NCBI GenBank assembly: GCA_964655935.1
Contig: CAZZNY010000001.1
Span: 620,001 to 684,000, forward strand
DNA length: 64,000 nucleotides
Origin: CAZZNY01 sp964655935
GTDB lineage: Bacteria; Patescibacteriota; Gracilibacteria; BD1-5; UBA2023
Direction: 5' to 3'
The translations under genes and the position numbers were made by a program. Under the pieces are notes generated by a model that was not told the origin of the DNA, made no database searches, and saw only the letters and a list, made by a program, of their open reading frames with translations. Shown piece after piece: positions 32,601-44,151 of this stretch (within the stretch, counting starts at the first letter, position 1; the number at the start of each line of letters is the position of its first letter).

Positions 32601-32896
32601 TCTGAATGGTCTCGAATCACTCGATTTATCTCATCGATAAAATAAATCTCAATATCAAAGCTTGAGTCGATTTTGACGCTGCTATCAAAGATTCTTGTAT
32701 TACTCGATTTGAGCCAGTAATGCTTACTTCCTTGACGACAATTATGGGTTTTATCCCACTTGCTTTCTCAGATTCATTCTGGGCTTCGCTGGCTCAGTCA
32801 CTCGTATTCGGTCTTATGACTGCTGGTATTCTCAAGATGTTCGTCGTACCAATTCTCTATAAGGGATGGATTAGTCCAGAAAGAAGTCATGTATAA
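29690..32896 (+). CDS. RND-family efflux transporter (AcrB/HAE1-like permease)
   Basis: A 1,068-residue permease of normal RND length. It has the N-terminal helix LFILLAIVGGIMALNALPLESQPEV, two large porter domains (GASPETVEDLVTKRLEKEI in the first), and two six-helix blocks (LFALVLSLGLLVDDAILIVEAFHKY in the first). The LVDDAILIVEA segment is helix 4 of RND pumps, with the paired Asp residues of proton relay. Many UGA codons are read as Gly in the second half. It pairs with the adaptor gene at 26508, separated by two small genes. Confidence 0.93.
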
Positions 32897-33114
32897 AATA
32901 GTGAATTAAGAAAAACTATGTCATCGAGGGAATTTTCTGGACATTTAAAAAATCCGAAAGTTACAGAAGATTTTCCAGAAAATATCCGGGATATTCCGCT
33001 GTTAAAGCAAACAACGTAGAGAAAGACAAAATAACATATTTACTCTGGATTGCTTCGTGCCTCGCAATGACGACATTTTTTCTTTCTCTTAATTCTTAAC
33101 TCTTAGTTCTCCAA

Positions 33115-34332
33115 ATGTCCTTCAAAGAAAACAAAACCAAATATCTTGTCATTTTCACGGTCGCGCTCGATGTCATCGGAATGGGTATTATTATGCCGAT
33201 TCTGCCAGAATTTGTTCGTGAATTCGGTGCAAGTTACCTCCAGACAACTCTACTCGTATCAATCTACGCACTCTGCAGCTTTCTTTCCGCACCGCTTCTT
33301 GGAGCTATTTCCGATAGATACGGCCGAAAACTCGTGCTTGTTATTAGTATTTTCGGTACGGCTCTTTGATGGTTTGTGGTAGGTTTTGCTCCTGTTCTTT
33401 GGCTCGTTTTTGTCGGACGAATCATCGACGGAATCACTGCTGGTAACATGGTTATTGCACAGACTATTCTCTGAGATATCGCAAAAGATGAAAAAGAGCG
33501 AATCGCAAATTATGGAATTTTCTGAGCGGTTTTTGGTATCGCTTTTATTATCGCACCAGCACTCGGATCTTCACTCATGCACTTCGGGATGCGAGTTCCT
33601 ATATTTTTTACTGGTTTTCTCGCTCTCGCAAATGCTATCTCAGCATACTTCATTCTACCAGAGACAAATATAAACAAAAGGACTGAAGGAAAACTTCAGT
33701 GGCATCCATTTACACCGGTCATTAAAGCCTTCAAACATGCCGGGCTTCGTACTTGGTATCTCGTCTGGACGATCGTCATGTTTTGACTTGCTGCATATCA
33801 GTCGGCTTTTGCACTTATTCTCGATAAATATTTTCATGTCGGAAGTAAATATTCTGGATATATTTTTACGATCGTCGGACTTGCAATCGCATTTAATCAA
33901 GCTGTTTTACTTCGAAAATTCTGGCTCAAACGATTTCATAATCGAGCTCTTATCGCTATTACTACCGTCTGACTTGCGATATGATTTGCTATTGCTGGAT
34001 GGACGAGCTCACTCATCGTACTTATCATAGCTCTTATTTTCACCGCATTTTTTCAATCAACGCTTCGACCAGTGTTTCAGAGTGAGATTATCAAACATTC
34101 AGATGTACGAGAACGCGGTGAAACAAACGGAATACTTACAGCACTTATGAATCTCGGTATGGGAATCTGACCGATCATCGCAGGATATTTTATGGAATGG
34201 AATATTACTCCATTCTATCTTTCAGCCGGAGTAATAGGAATCTGAGCGATTATTGCATTGACCGTTCTCGAGCCGACCGTAGATCCAGAAGCTGTCATAG
34301 AACCAGATAATACTTTAGAAAAGGCACTATAA
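33115..34332 (+). CDS. MFS drug/metabolite transporter (TetA-like, 12 helices)
   Basis: A 405-residue membrane protein. The MFS signature after helix 2 is GAISDRYGRKLVL, preceded by FTVALDVIGMGIIMPILPEF, which resembles TetA/drug:H+ antiporters. Seven or more UGA glycines lie mainly in helices (TIL-G-DIA, IF-G-AVFG). The substrate is unknown. It stands alone with its own terminator. The 218-bp gap upstream holds degenerate repeat fragments (ATTGCTTCGTGCCTCGCAAT) only. Confidence 0.88.
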
Positions 34333-34349
34333 TCAAGATTATTAGACAC

Positions 34350-34376
34350 AAAAAGAGGCTTTTGTCCTCTTTTTTA
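34350..34376 (+). terminator. Terminator after the MFS gene
   Basis: Stem AAAAAGAGG / CCTCTTTTTT with a 7-nt loop and T-run. Confidence 0.75.
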
Positions 34377-34426
34377 TTGCAAAATCTTCCAAAAGAATAT
34401 ACTAAAACAGTTAAAAGTCATCAAGT

Positions 34427-34492
34427 CCATAAAGTCAAAAGACTTTACAGACTTTACGACTTTACAGACTTTACGACTTTACAGACTTTTTC
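34427..34492 (+). repeat. Short tandem array of GACTTTACAGACTTTACGAC units
   Basis: Repeats of GACTTTA(C/T)(A/G)(G/C) run up to the base before the mraY ATG. Similar arrays end genes or abut starts at 5665, 16805, 28510 and 58226. Confidence 0.7.
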
Positions 34493-35539
34493 ATGTGAAA
34501 CCTCGCCTATCTTCTCTCCTATCTCGTACTTGCTGTTATTATTACTTTTATCGCGATTCCACCCTATATTCGACTTCTGAAATATTTTCGAATGGGGAAA
34601 GAAATTCGTGAAGAAGCGCTCATGGGACAAGCAACTGAATTTCATAAACTTCATGAACATAAAACCTGAACTCCAAATATGTGAGCCGGGGTTCTTTTGC
34701 TCGTTATTTTCTTTCTCGTGAGTGCCTCACTTGTCGTCTGGTATCTCGCACCAAAATACGGCTGGAAAGTAAACTATTCTCTCTTGAATCGAAAAGAAAC
34801 CTGGCTCGTGCTTTTTACGTTCCTTACGATGGGAATTATCGGTGGAGTGGATGATTTTTTAAACGTTAGAAAAATTGGTCGAACCAAATGACTTCCAGCA
34901 AAACTCAAAATGTGATTACTAATTTTGTTTTCAGCACTCGGTGCTTGGTGGTTTTATGGAAAGCTCTGATACGACAGCGTGAATCTTCCTTGGATTGGCT
35001 CCGTATTCATCGGATGGCTCTATATTCCACTTTTCATTTTTACGATGATCTCGATGGCAAATGCTGTTAATATCACTGATGGGCTTGATGGACTTGCCGG
35101 AGGATTATTGCTTTTTAATTATGCGGTCTACGCTTATATCTGTTACAGCAAGTGACTTCTGCTTCTTGCAGCCATCTGTCTTCTCGTTGTCGGTACACTC
35201 ATTGCATTTCTCTGGTATAATATCAAACCTGCTCAATTTTATATGTGAGATATCGGATCGCTCGCTTTTGGTGCTGGGCTGGCTGTTATGGCAATGATGA
35301 CTGATACACTCATTGTCCTCCTAATTATTTCTGCGATTTATATTCTCGAAGTTGTTTCTTCTGGATTACAGGTTCTCAGTAAAAAATTCCGTAATGGTAA
35401 GAAAATCTTTAAAATCGCCCCATTTCATCATCATCTCGAAGCACTCGGATGGAAAGAAGAAAGTATCGTAATGCGTTTTTGGCTCATCGGAATGGTACTC
35501 TCGACTATCGGACTTATCGTAAATATGTTTTTGAAGTAA
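34493..35539 (+). CDS. mraY: Phospho-N-acetylmuramoyl-pentapeptide transferase
   Basis: A 348-residue membrane enzyme that moves phospho-MurNAc-pentapeptide onto undecaprenyl phosphate to form lipid I. It shows HKTGTPNMGAG (first Gly = UGA), IGGVDDFL with the catalytic Asp pair, NAVNITDGLDGLAGG, the MGDIGSLAFG loop and IAPFHHHLEALGW. The second codon is itself UGA (ATG TGA), so under the standard code the gene would be lost. It is separated from other cell-wall genes of the window but belongs with PBP1C functionally. Confidence 0.95.
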
Positions 35540-35597
35540 TTTTTGCAATATAAAACAAAATAAGGTATCCTATCAGTGTTACCTTATTTTTTATTGT

Positions 35598-35918
35598 ATG
35601 TCGCCAGCCGAACAACAAATGTATATCAAAAAACGTGAAATTATTTTAAAGATTCTTTCGAATCTTTTTACTGAGTGGGATCTCGCACAATGACTCCATG
35701 CTCTTGTCTCAAGTGTCTATATCACTCCAGAGGCTATCGATGGGATCGAACAAGTCCTTCATAGTGCTATCTCGCAAGCAAAAAATGCAGAAGAAAAAAG
35801 AAAGATAGAACAAGGACTTCAAGTGATCAAAGACATGAAATCCATAGAACTTTCCGAGCGAGACGAAGACCGAAAAAACGCCGAACTTGAGACTTTGAGT
35901 CTTGGGTTGTTTATATAA
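35598..35918 (+). CDS. Small helical hypothetical protein
   Basis: A 106-residue, charged, mostly helical protein (KKREIILKILSNLFTEWDLAQGLHALV ... EEKRKIEQGLQVIKDMKSIELSERDED). No family recognised, no signal peptide. It precedes the EF-hand-like/PG-binding gene by 22 nt and may be co-transcribed with it. Confidence 0.65.
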
Positions 35919-35940
35919 TATTTACTAATTATTTTTGTAT

Positions 35941-37674
35941 ATGGCAGAAAATGAAAGTCTTGTTTCGAAATTTGAATGAGAAAAAAAAGATGGAAAAATT
36001 GACCAAAAAGAACTTCAAGCTGCTGCTGATAAAATAGTAACAGATCCTAAGTTTAAAGATGAGGTAGTTAAAGGGCTAGAAATCCCTACAAATAAAGACG
36101 CTCTGAAAAAAGCAATATCCCCTCTTCTTAATCAACCTTTAATGAAAGAGGACTTATGAAAAGATCAAAGTACTTTCACTCCTCAACAAAAAGAGTGAAT
36201 TCGCATATTAGATAATCTCCTGAACTGACAAGAAACTATAGAGAAAAAATTAGCAGCTTGATGAGAAAAAAGTCCTATGAAACTCATAAAATTATGAGGT
36301 AATTTTTGAAAAATAAAAGAAGTTATCAATAAAACAACAAGTGAACATAATCCAAATAAAATTCCCGAGGCTATAAAAGAAATGGAGGGGCTTTTAAATG
36401 AACCGCTTACAAAAACAGAGTTTAAATTAATTATTGCTGAAATAGAAAAATCTAAAGATCTTAAAGATAATACTCTTGTGGTGTATTTTATAGAATCTAC
36501 AATCAACCAAGCTGTAAAAAAAGGTTTCACAATAGAAGATAATGCGGATATTGAACTATTAAAAAAATCTCCAAAAGTAGCAGAGCTATTAAAAGACAAA
36601 ACGCCTGAAACATTATTGAAAAAGGGTGAAAAAATGATCGTTATTGAACAAGATGGAAAAATTATCATCGAACCCGTGCTCGCAAAAGATGGCAAGTGAC
36701 TCTATAAATTTGCAAATACTAATTTTGATCAATTCAATCTAAAAGATGGGGTGGCACCTGCAGTAGAAAAAATTAAACAAGGTATCGCAAGTTGAACAAT
36801 AGACCTAAAAAACCTATGAAAATGAGTTGATTATCTTCTTAAATCAGATAGTGCTTTTCTAAAATGACTTGGAGAATTCTTTAAGTTTCTTGGAACCATG
36901 TTCGGATTTTATCAAGAATGAGAAAAACCTACAGAAATAAAAAAATTGAGTAATTCAGATAAAATTAGCTTACTCTGAAAAATGTTCGATAAAAATGGGC
37001 AAGGTTATGAAAAGTGAGATATCGAATTCAACGATAAAAAAGAATTACAGAAACAAGAAGATTCTAAAACTCAAAAATATATAGCTGACGTTCAGCAATT
37101 ATTGGAAATTCGTGAAGTAGGAAAAGATACCAAAGGAAAAGAGATGTTGGTTTATTGAACCGAAACACAAAAGAAAGTAATCGAGCTTCAACAGAAATTA
37201 TATCCATGAGATACAGAAGAAATTAAAGCAAAACACACTGGAAAGTTTGATGCACAAACGGTGATAGATTATAAAACTTCTCTGGAACCAAAAAAGCAAG
37301 AACCAGCACCTCAGGCACCTGCAGCAAAAGTAGAAGCAAAAGCTGAAGCTCCAAAAACACTTACAATCAACTGAAAAACATTAAGCAATGGAGATTCTCT
37401 AAAACTTTCTAAAAACATAAAGAAATCTGCTATTCTCAGAAAAGAGAATTGAGATAAGGACTGATTTGCTAAAAAAGATGACAATATTACTCTCGATCTT
37501 TCAAACTCTCAAGTAGCAAAAACCATAAATATTGGTGGAAAAGACCATCAGTGCTTACCAGTAAAAATCTGAGACAAAACTAGTTATCTCTCAATACAAG
37601 TTCTCGAGCTTTGAGCCACAGAGAAAAAACCTACGCCAAAGGCAATAACAAAAAAGACCGGTAAAGCAAAATAA
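35941..37674 (+). CDS. Large acidic-lysine-rich protein with peptidoglycan-binding-like and EF-hand-like segments
   Basis: A 577-residue protein with more than 20 UGA-encoded glycines. The N-terminal EGEKKDGKIDQKEL and the mid-protein MFDKNGQGYEKGDIEF resemble degenerate EF-hand loops, but key Asp ligands are missing. Residues about 405-440 (VIELQQKLYPG ... HTGKFDAQTVIDYK) match the PG_binding_1 helix-turn pattern. A Pro/Ala/Lys linker (EPAPQAPAAKVEAKAEAPK) then leads to a beta-rich C-terminus. No signal peptide is seen, which is odd for a wall-binding protein. The protein encoded at 52075 has the same composition and a similar PG-binding-like end. Confidence 0.6.
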
Positions 37675-39945
37675 TTAATCCTCAAGTAACTTCAATAATT
37701 CCTCCAGTCCGATTATCTCTACTCCGAGTGATCGGGCTTTTTCGAGCTTTGATCCTGCTTCAGATCCTACAATAAGATAAGAAAGATTTTTTGTGACACT
37801 GGTTCGTACTTCCCCGCTGGCAGCTTCGATTTTTTCATGGATTTCATCTCGAGAGATTCATTCGAAGCTTCCCGTCACGCAAAATGATTTTCCTGCAAGT
37901 TTTCCGAGATTTTCCTCGCCTCTGAGGGTGATAACTTTCGGTAGTTCGATTTCTAATTCATCGATAATTCCACGAATTAATACTTCATTTTCCTCAAAAT
38001 AATAGACGATACTTCCGGCAGCAACCGGACCGATATCTTTAATCTGCTGGAGTTCTTCGAGCTGAAGATGTGTGAGTATGTGAAAAAGACAATTTTTATT
38101 CACCTGTCATTCTGAGAGCAGCGAAGAATCGCTTATAGTCGACTCTGACGAGATATTTGAGTGTAAGGGATTCTTCGTTTCGTTATCACTTCACTCAGAA
38201 TGACAATTCTCACCTTGTATCGTTGTAACTTTGTAACTATGTAACTTTGTAACTATGTGTCCTGCAAGTAGCTTCGCCGTTTTTCTTCCGACCTGCGGAA
38301 TTCCTAGTCCGACGAGCAGATTCGCGAGTGAGATATTTCTATTTTTTTCGATTTCTCCGAGAATATTATCGATTTTTTTGTCTTTAAAACCTTCAAGCTT
38401 GAGAATCTCCGAACGACGTTCTCCCAGATGAAAAATTGACGTAAAATCCGTGATAAATTCATGATCGAGAAAAATTGCGATAATCTCTTTCCCAAGTCAT
38501 TCGATATTCATCGCGTGTTTGCTAACAAAAGTCTCCATTTTTCCCTGAATCTGAGCTGGACATCCTGCCCGATTTGGACAATAGATAGCCACCTTCCCAT
38601 CATCTTGCGTAAGTGGAGTCTGGCAACTCGGGCAGAGAGTCGGAATTTCGATAACGCGTTGACTTCCATCTCTCGCTTCCGAGATAACACTGATAACCTC
38701 AGGGATTACCTCTCCGGCTCGGACGATAAATACGCTGTCGCCGATCATAATATCTTTCGCGCGAAGTTCATCATAATTATGGAGGGTTGCTCGAGAGACG
38801 GTTACTCAGGTCACATTTACTGGTTCGAGAATCGCCACTGGAGTAATAGCACCGGTTCGTCCGGTCGAATGTTCGATATCAAGAAGCTTGGTTCGGACAT
38901 ATTGTGCTGGGAACTTATATGCGATCGCATAGCGTGGATGATGTTCGGTCATACCAAGTTCCTGCCATTGAGAGAGATCGTTCATTTTCAATACCAATCC
39001 ATCAATCTCATAAGGAAAAACTGGTCGATTTTCGGTCATGCGATGGATTTCTGAAGCAAGTTCTTTCTCGTTTTTCGCAAGATGAAAATAGGAAGAAGTT
39101 TGAAATCAGAGTTTTTTAAGTAGATTCGTGTATTCAATATAAGTATTTGATTCGAGAAAAAGTTCGTTCTCACTATTTCCTTGTAACTTTGTAACTTTGT
39201 AACTTTGTAACTTCTCCTCAATATCTGGAAAACTATACGCAAAAAAGGCAAGATTTCTTGATTTTGTTATTTCCCAATCAAGCTGCCGAAGGCTTCCAGA
39301 AGCAGCATTTCGTGGATTCGCAAAGAGTTTTTCTCCAGCGTTCTGTCGTCTTATATTAAGTTCATGAAAAGCGGCGATCGGCATAATGACTTCACCACGA
39401 ATTTCGATATTATCCTTGGGGGAAATATTTTTCGGAATATTTGCGATTTGCATCGCATTAATTGTCACATCTTCTCATTCGATTCCATTTCCGCGAGTCA
39501 GCGCGCGAACGAGTTTTCCATTTTCATACGTCAACGCAATTCCGAGTCCGTCGAATTTTACTTCGATACAATATTCGATATCCGTATCGGTTTTTAGAAT
39601 ATTTTTTATTCGCTTATCAAAATCGAGAATATCAGCTTCATCATACGTATTATCGAGCGAAAGCATACGATGCTTATGAATTCCTTTCTGAAACTGATTT
39701 CCGACGAGAACCGCGATACTCTGAGTCGGAGAATTGATATCCACAACGTCATATTTTTCTTCTAATTCTTTCAGTTTTGCAAACAAAATATCATATTCTC
39801 GATCAGAAATAATCGGCGCTTCGGAGTTATAATAGAGTGCATTGTGCTCACGAACACATTCCTGAAGTGAAGCTATATCAGCCAGTCCAAGAATACTAAG
39901 ATTTTGAAGAAAATAATTTGATTGTTCGATGAGAGTTTTTGGCAT
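37675..39945 (-). CDS. ligA: NAD+-dependent DNA ligase with an in-frame palindromic repeat insertion
   Basis: A 756-residue ligase, longer than the usual 670. The adenylation site KFDG lies in EVKFDGLGIAL (about residue 129). The OB fold (YAIAYKFP, GRTGAITPVA), the zinc finger CPSCQTP...CPNRAGCP, HhH motifs (GLGIPQVGRKTA; IKDIGPVAAG) and a C-terminal BRCT domain (SFCVTGSFEG) are all present. Two repeat-derived insertions stay in frame: an 8-bp GTAACTTT array in the adenylation domain (about residues 244-256) and a 101-bp MITE-like element between HhH motifs (about 581-614). Catalytic motifs are intact, so it is probably active. Its stop codon directly abuts the stop of the convergent upstream gene. 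Confidence 0.93.
38105..38205 (-). repeat. MITE-like palindromic element M3 inside ligA
   Basis: TGTCATTCTGAGAGCAGCGAAGAATC... and GTAAGGGATTCTTCG...CACTCAGAATGACA form the same inverted arms as M1/M2. Two in-frame TGA codons occur on the ligA strand. It is flanked on one side by a GTAACTTT tandem array (38223-38258). Confidence 0.8.
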
Positions 39946-40073
39946 ATTTTGGAAATATTTAATAATCTCGCTAATTTTATAAATTTTCTTAGGAATTCAA
40001 AATAGAAAATTTTTTGACTCCTTCAAAAAAAGCCTTAGACTACACACTGTTTTTTATTCTTCATTTCTCTTTC

Positions 40074-42254
40074 ATGAAAAGATTACTCTCAGCAATCTTA
40101 GCTTCTGTGATATTGTTTTCTTCTTTCACTCAAGCAGTACTTGCTTATAACCTCACCCAACAAGATGTAACTCTTGCGGAAAGAGCTGCTAGTAAAATAG
40201 AGAAACTTATTTCTCTAAAGGGTGAAACTTATCGAGCTCGTTATCTTCGTGCTCTTCGACAGCTTAAGACAAAATATACAAATAATGAAAGGATTAGCGC
40301 ACTTCTCGAAGCAACTATTGCTATCATTGATGGTGATGAGACAACAACTGTTTCTGCTATTATGTCACCAATTACTAATTCTACTACAACGACAACTTCT
40401 CCTTCTGTAAAATCTTGTGATACAAATGAGAAAAATCCATGTCTTTATGGACGAACTTGTGTAAATAATGATTGGAAATGTAATCCAAATCCAACTCCAA
40501 TCACAACCACAACTACCACAACAACTGTAGTTGATATGAATGCACGATATGACACTCACGATGCCACCTATTTATATTTCCGAGGGAAACCCGAAGGAAT
40601 GTATTTTGGTACCATTACTCCGGAACTTACAGAAGATGGATATAAAAATAACTTTGTTCAACAATTTATCTGATCAAACAGTTCAAAATTCTCTACGTCA
40701 TTTCGAGAATGAACAAGTCATATTGACAGCATAGGAAATACTCCAGGAAATTGGCAAGATGCAACAAATGATTATAAGAAAGCTTATGTGCTCAAAGATA
40801 AAAATCTTATCTCTTCTTTCGTTTCAGGATTCAAACAACTTGCTTCATGTCAATCACAAAAAAACCAAATCTGTTACTTAACAAATGGTTCAATTGGTAC
40901 ATTTTCTACAGATTATATCACTCGATTTTCTGGTGGATTTAACATGGATTGGAGAGTAGGTACGAGCCTCCAAAAATCATTATTTCAGGATGTTCCAGTA
41001 AATCAACAATACAGTAGTACTTACAATCTACGATCATGGAATAACAAATTCTCCCTCGCTCAACTCTATAATCGTGCGAAGACTTACAATGTATATGTGA
41101 ATCAAGATTCTTCTGAGCTTATAATCAACGAAATAGATATTGCGATCGCTGGTTCCATTACTCCTGTTTCAACTGCAGTAAAATTTGATCACGCTGATAC
41201 TACTAAGCTCTACTTTACTGATAAAGTTTCTTCTCTCTACGGTGTAACCATTACCCCTGAATACACTCAAAATGGACTCAATAATCCAATTCAAGAATGG
41301 ATTAATAGTTGTACAAACTGATCAAGTTGCTGAGGTAATTATCTCACTCAAGTCGTAAAACAAGACACTGGATGAACTTCAAAAATCCATGTTCTACGGG
41401 ATCCAGCAGCAATATCTTCGTTCAATGCACATCTTGATAACGTCATTAATATTTCAAATTTATGACAAAGTAATATTCTATACAGAATTGCGGGTTGGTT
41501 TTATTTATCACAAGAAACTCAAAATTCTATCTATCTTGGTGGGCATTTCTGACCTTGAGCAAGTAGCTTAAAATCACTACCAGCAAATACTCCAGATACT
41601 TTTAAAACATATCGTATCTATAGAAATTCTGATAACTCTGAAGTGGTAATAGTAGAATCTACTATTAATGGTAAACAATATATTGGACATTTCAATGGAG
41701 GTTCTGCCTCTGTAGAAACAGGAAAATTATCAATCAATATGATGAACGATAGTTATGATAAATCTACCATGTATTCTGGATTTATGACAGCTGAATATAC
41801 TACGCAATGAGCAACGAACGATACTATTGAATCTCAGTTTCTTAAACCTTATTCAAATGCTCGAATAGCAAATTGAAAGGTGGATAATTACAATTCTTAC
41901 GGATCTGTGTATCTTTTCAAAGATCCTGTGTTGATCAGAAATTTTACGAATCAATTTGTTTCTGGAGGAACTGAGTTTCTCCCTATGTGATCTGATTATT
42001 CTCAAGTAACATCAAGCGTACAAAATATATTATATCGTTGAGCTTGGACGACTTGGTCTATAGAAGATCCAATTAATAAACTTTCATTTAGATACTTTTG
42101 GTCTCCAAATAGATCATCGTTTTCTATGATGCAACAAAACTGGGGATTGCCTGTAGACAACACCGTAAATGGAGCAGTAACCTACAAAGTTCTCATAAAT
42201 CAAGATTTAAGTGAAATGGTTATTATGAAATTATATTTGAGTGTTCACGAATAA
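40074..42254 (+). CDS. Secreted repeat protein, Thr-rich linker, unknown function
   Basis: A 726-residue protein with a signal peptide (MKRLLSAILASVILFSSFTQAVLA). Residues 24-85 are helical. A Thr-rich linker with a Cys-containing insert (SCDTNEKNPCLYGRTCVNNDWKC, four Cys) follows. The rest contains at least three related units of about 150-200 residues, recognised by MYFGTITPELTEDGYKNNFVQQFI, LYGVTITPEYTQNGLNNPIQEWI and MYSGFMTAEYTTQGATNDTIESQFL. It is probably an exported surface or adhesion-type protein. UGA glycines are common in the repeat part. No anchor motif is seen at the C-terminus. Confidence 0.7.
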
Positions 42255-42259
42255 TATTC

Positions 42260-44035
42260 ATGATTCCCCTTAAAAAAATCATAACTAATACCCTCAAGGG
42301 AACACTCCTCGTGTTCCCTTTTGTCATGTGGACCGGAACATACAATCCTTTTACACTTCCAAAAATACTCATCATCTGATTCCTTTCAATCCTTCTCTGT
42401 TTTTTCTGATTTTTCTCGATCACAAAAAAGAATCTTGAAATAAACAAGACACTCTATTTCCTTTTTGGATTATTATTTGTTTTTACGATTATTATCTGAA
42501 TATCTTGTCTCTTTTCTCCAGATATCTGGCGAGCTCTCGTCGGAAGCGGAGAACGAGCCATGGGGCTCGCTTGGTATGTATTTTTTATCATCATTTTTTC
42601 CACTCTTTTACTCGAGAAAAAAACCACCTATAAACTCATTGAATTTTTACCGATTATAGGATGAATCCTTGCAATTATAGGAATTATTCAAGTACTCTGA
42701 AATTTCGGAAATATTGATGGACGACCATTTGGCACGATCTGACAATACAATATTTTTTGAGTTTTTCTCCTCATTCCTTTTTTTCTTTCGATCGAAAAAA
42801 TACAGTCTTCTTCGCGAAAAACATGGTTTTCAATTCTTTTGGTTTTGATTTTTGTCGCCATTATCTTAAGTTGAAGTCGTGCTGCTTTTCTCGGACTTGT
42901 TTGAGGTGGTTTTCTTCTGTTTTTACTTTCTTCAATACAAAAAAAGTGGAAATTTTTTGGCATTATAGCAAGTCTCTCAATAATCTCCCTTCTTCCATTT
43001 TTTCAAAGATATACGCTCAGTGAAGTAAATCTTGCCTCACTCTATTCTCGTAAAGAAATTATTTGATACTGATTACAGGCCATCCAAGAAAACTCTTTTG
43101 GGAAAAATCTGTTCTGAGGTGGACCTGAAAGTCAGAAATTCGATCTTACCAAACAATATTCCAACAAGATTCTTGCTTATGAAAAACCTGGGGAACTTCC
43201 CGATCGTGTCCACAATCCTCTTCTTGATATTTGGCTCGAATTCTGATTCCTCTGACTTCTCTGTTTTGTAGGAATTTTCTATATCACACCGATTATTCTC
43301 TGGAAAAATATTACCGAGAAAAAATCACTCGATACTACGATTTTTGTAGGAATTCTAGCGATTCATATCGCCTCATTTTTCGGATTCTACGGACCAACTG
43401 TTTTTATATTGCTTGCAATTGCGATGAGTTATCTGTATCAAAGACAAGAGATAAGTCAATCTTTTTTCATACCAAAATTCTTCTCAGTCGGAATATTACT
43501 GGTCTGATTTTTAAGTTCTTCCCTTCTGACGATTTGTATTCTGAAAGAATCTTCCGATCAACAAAAACTCATAGAAAATGAGAACATAAAACTTCCAGTG
43601 AGTATCGAGGAGATTCAGTCATATGCTCGAGAGGAATTCCAGGCGCGTCGTGCCATCACAGCATTATCAAATAACTCTCTCGATACAGAATCTTACAATA
43701 TTCTTCAGAAAAACTGGTCTCATTCACCATATCAGCTTTCTCGACACATTCTCCTACTTCTCGCACAACAGAAACAAGAAGGCCAAACTCAACTTCTCTC
43801 AAAAATCGATGCAATACTAAAAATTTTTCCAAAAAATATGCCGATTCTTCTCCTAAAGTGAGATATTCTTGAAAAACAACGAAACAGTAACGAAGCAAAA
43901 ATAACGCGTCAAATCCTCCTTGATGATCTCCCAGATTTTATGTCTCGTCGAGCTCCAGAAAATGACTATGAGCAAAGAAAAAAAGATGGAATTTTTAAAT
44001 TTATTCCTAGTTTGTCGGGTAAATTTACAAAGTAA
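42260..44035 (+). CDS. O-antigen ligase-like (Wzy_C) polytopic membrane protein with C-terminal soluble domain
   Basis: A 591-residue protein with about 12 membrane helices. Wzy_C/WaaL-type features are FGTIGQYNIFGVFLLIPF, ILSGSRAAFLGLVGGG and the periplasmic loop ending ELPDRVHNPLLDIWLEFGFLGLLC, in which the conserved His sits. Members join or polymerise lipid-linked glycans. The C-terminal about 140 residues are helical and TPR-like (EEIQSYAREEFQARRAI). It starts 6 nt after the secreted repeat protein gene, so the two are likely co-expressed. Nearly every helix contains UGA-encoded Gly. Confidence 0.85.
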
Positions 44036-44054
44036 AAAATAAAAACAAGACCTC

Positions 44055-44086
44055 ATACTCGAGAGATTTCTCGAGTATTTTTTTGT
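44055..44086 (+). terminator. Terminator after the O-antigen ligase-like gene
   Basis: Perfect stem ATACTCGAGA / TCTCGAGTAT with loop GATT and a T7 run. Confidence 0.85.
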
Positions 44087-44091
44087 TTCCC

Positions 44092-44120
44092 TTGACAAAG
44101 TAACTTTAATATCCTACTCT
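44092..44120 (+). promoter_or_regulatory. Promoter-like sequence
   Basis: TTGACA (44092-44097), a 17-nt spacer, TACTCT (44115-44120), upstream of the gene at 44152. Confidence 0.5.
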
Positions 44121-44151
44121 ATACTCGCAAAAAACTATATTTCAAACAAAA

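Noticed and set aside
38223..38258. CRISPR-like array
   Set aside because: The units are 8-bp perfect tandem repeats without spacers, and no cas genes are present.
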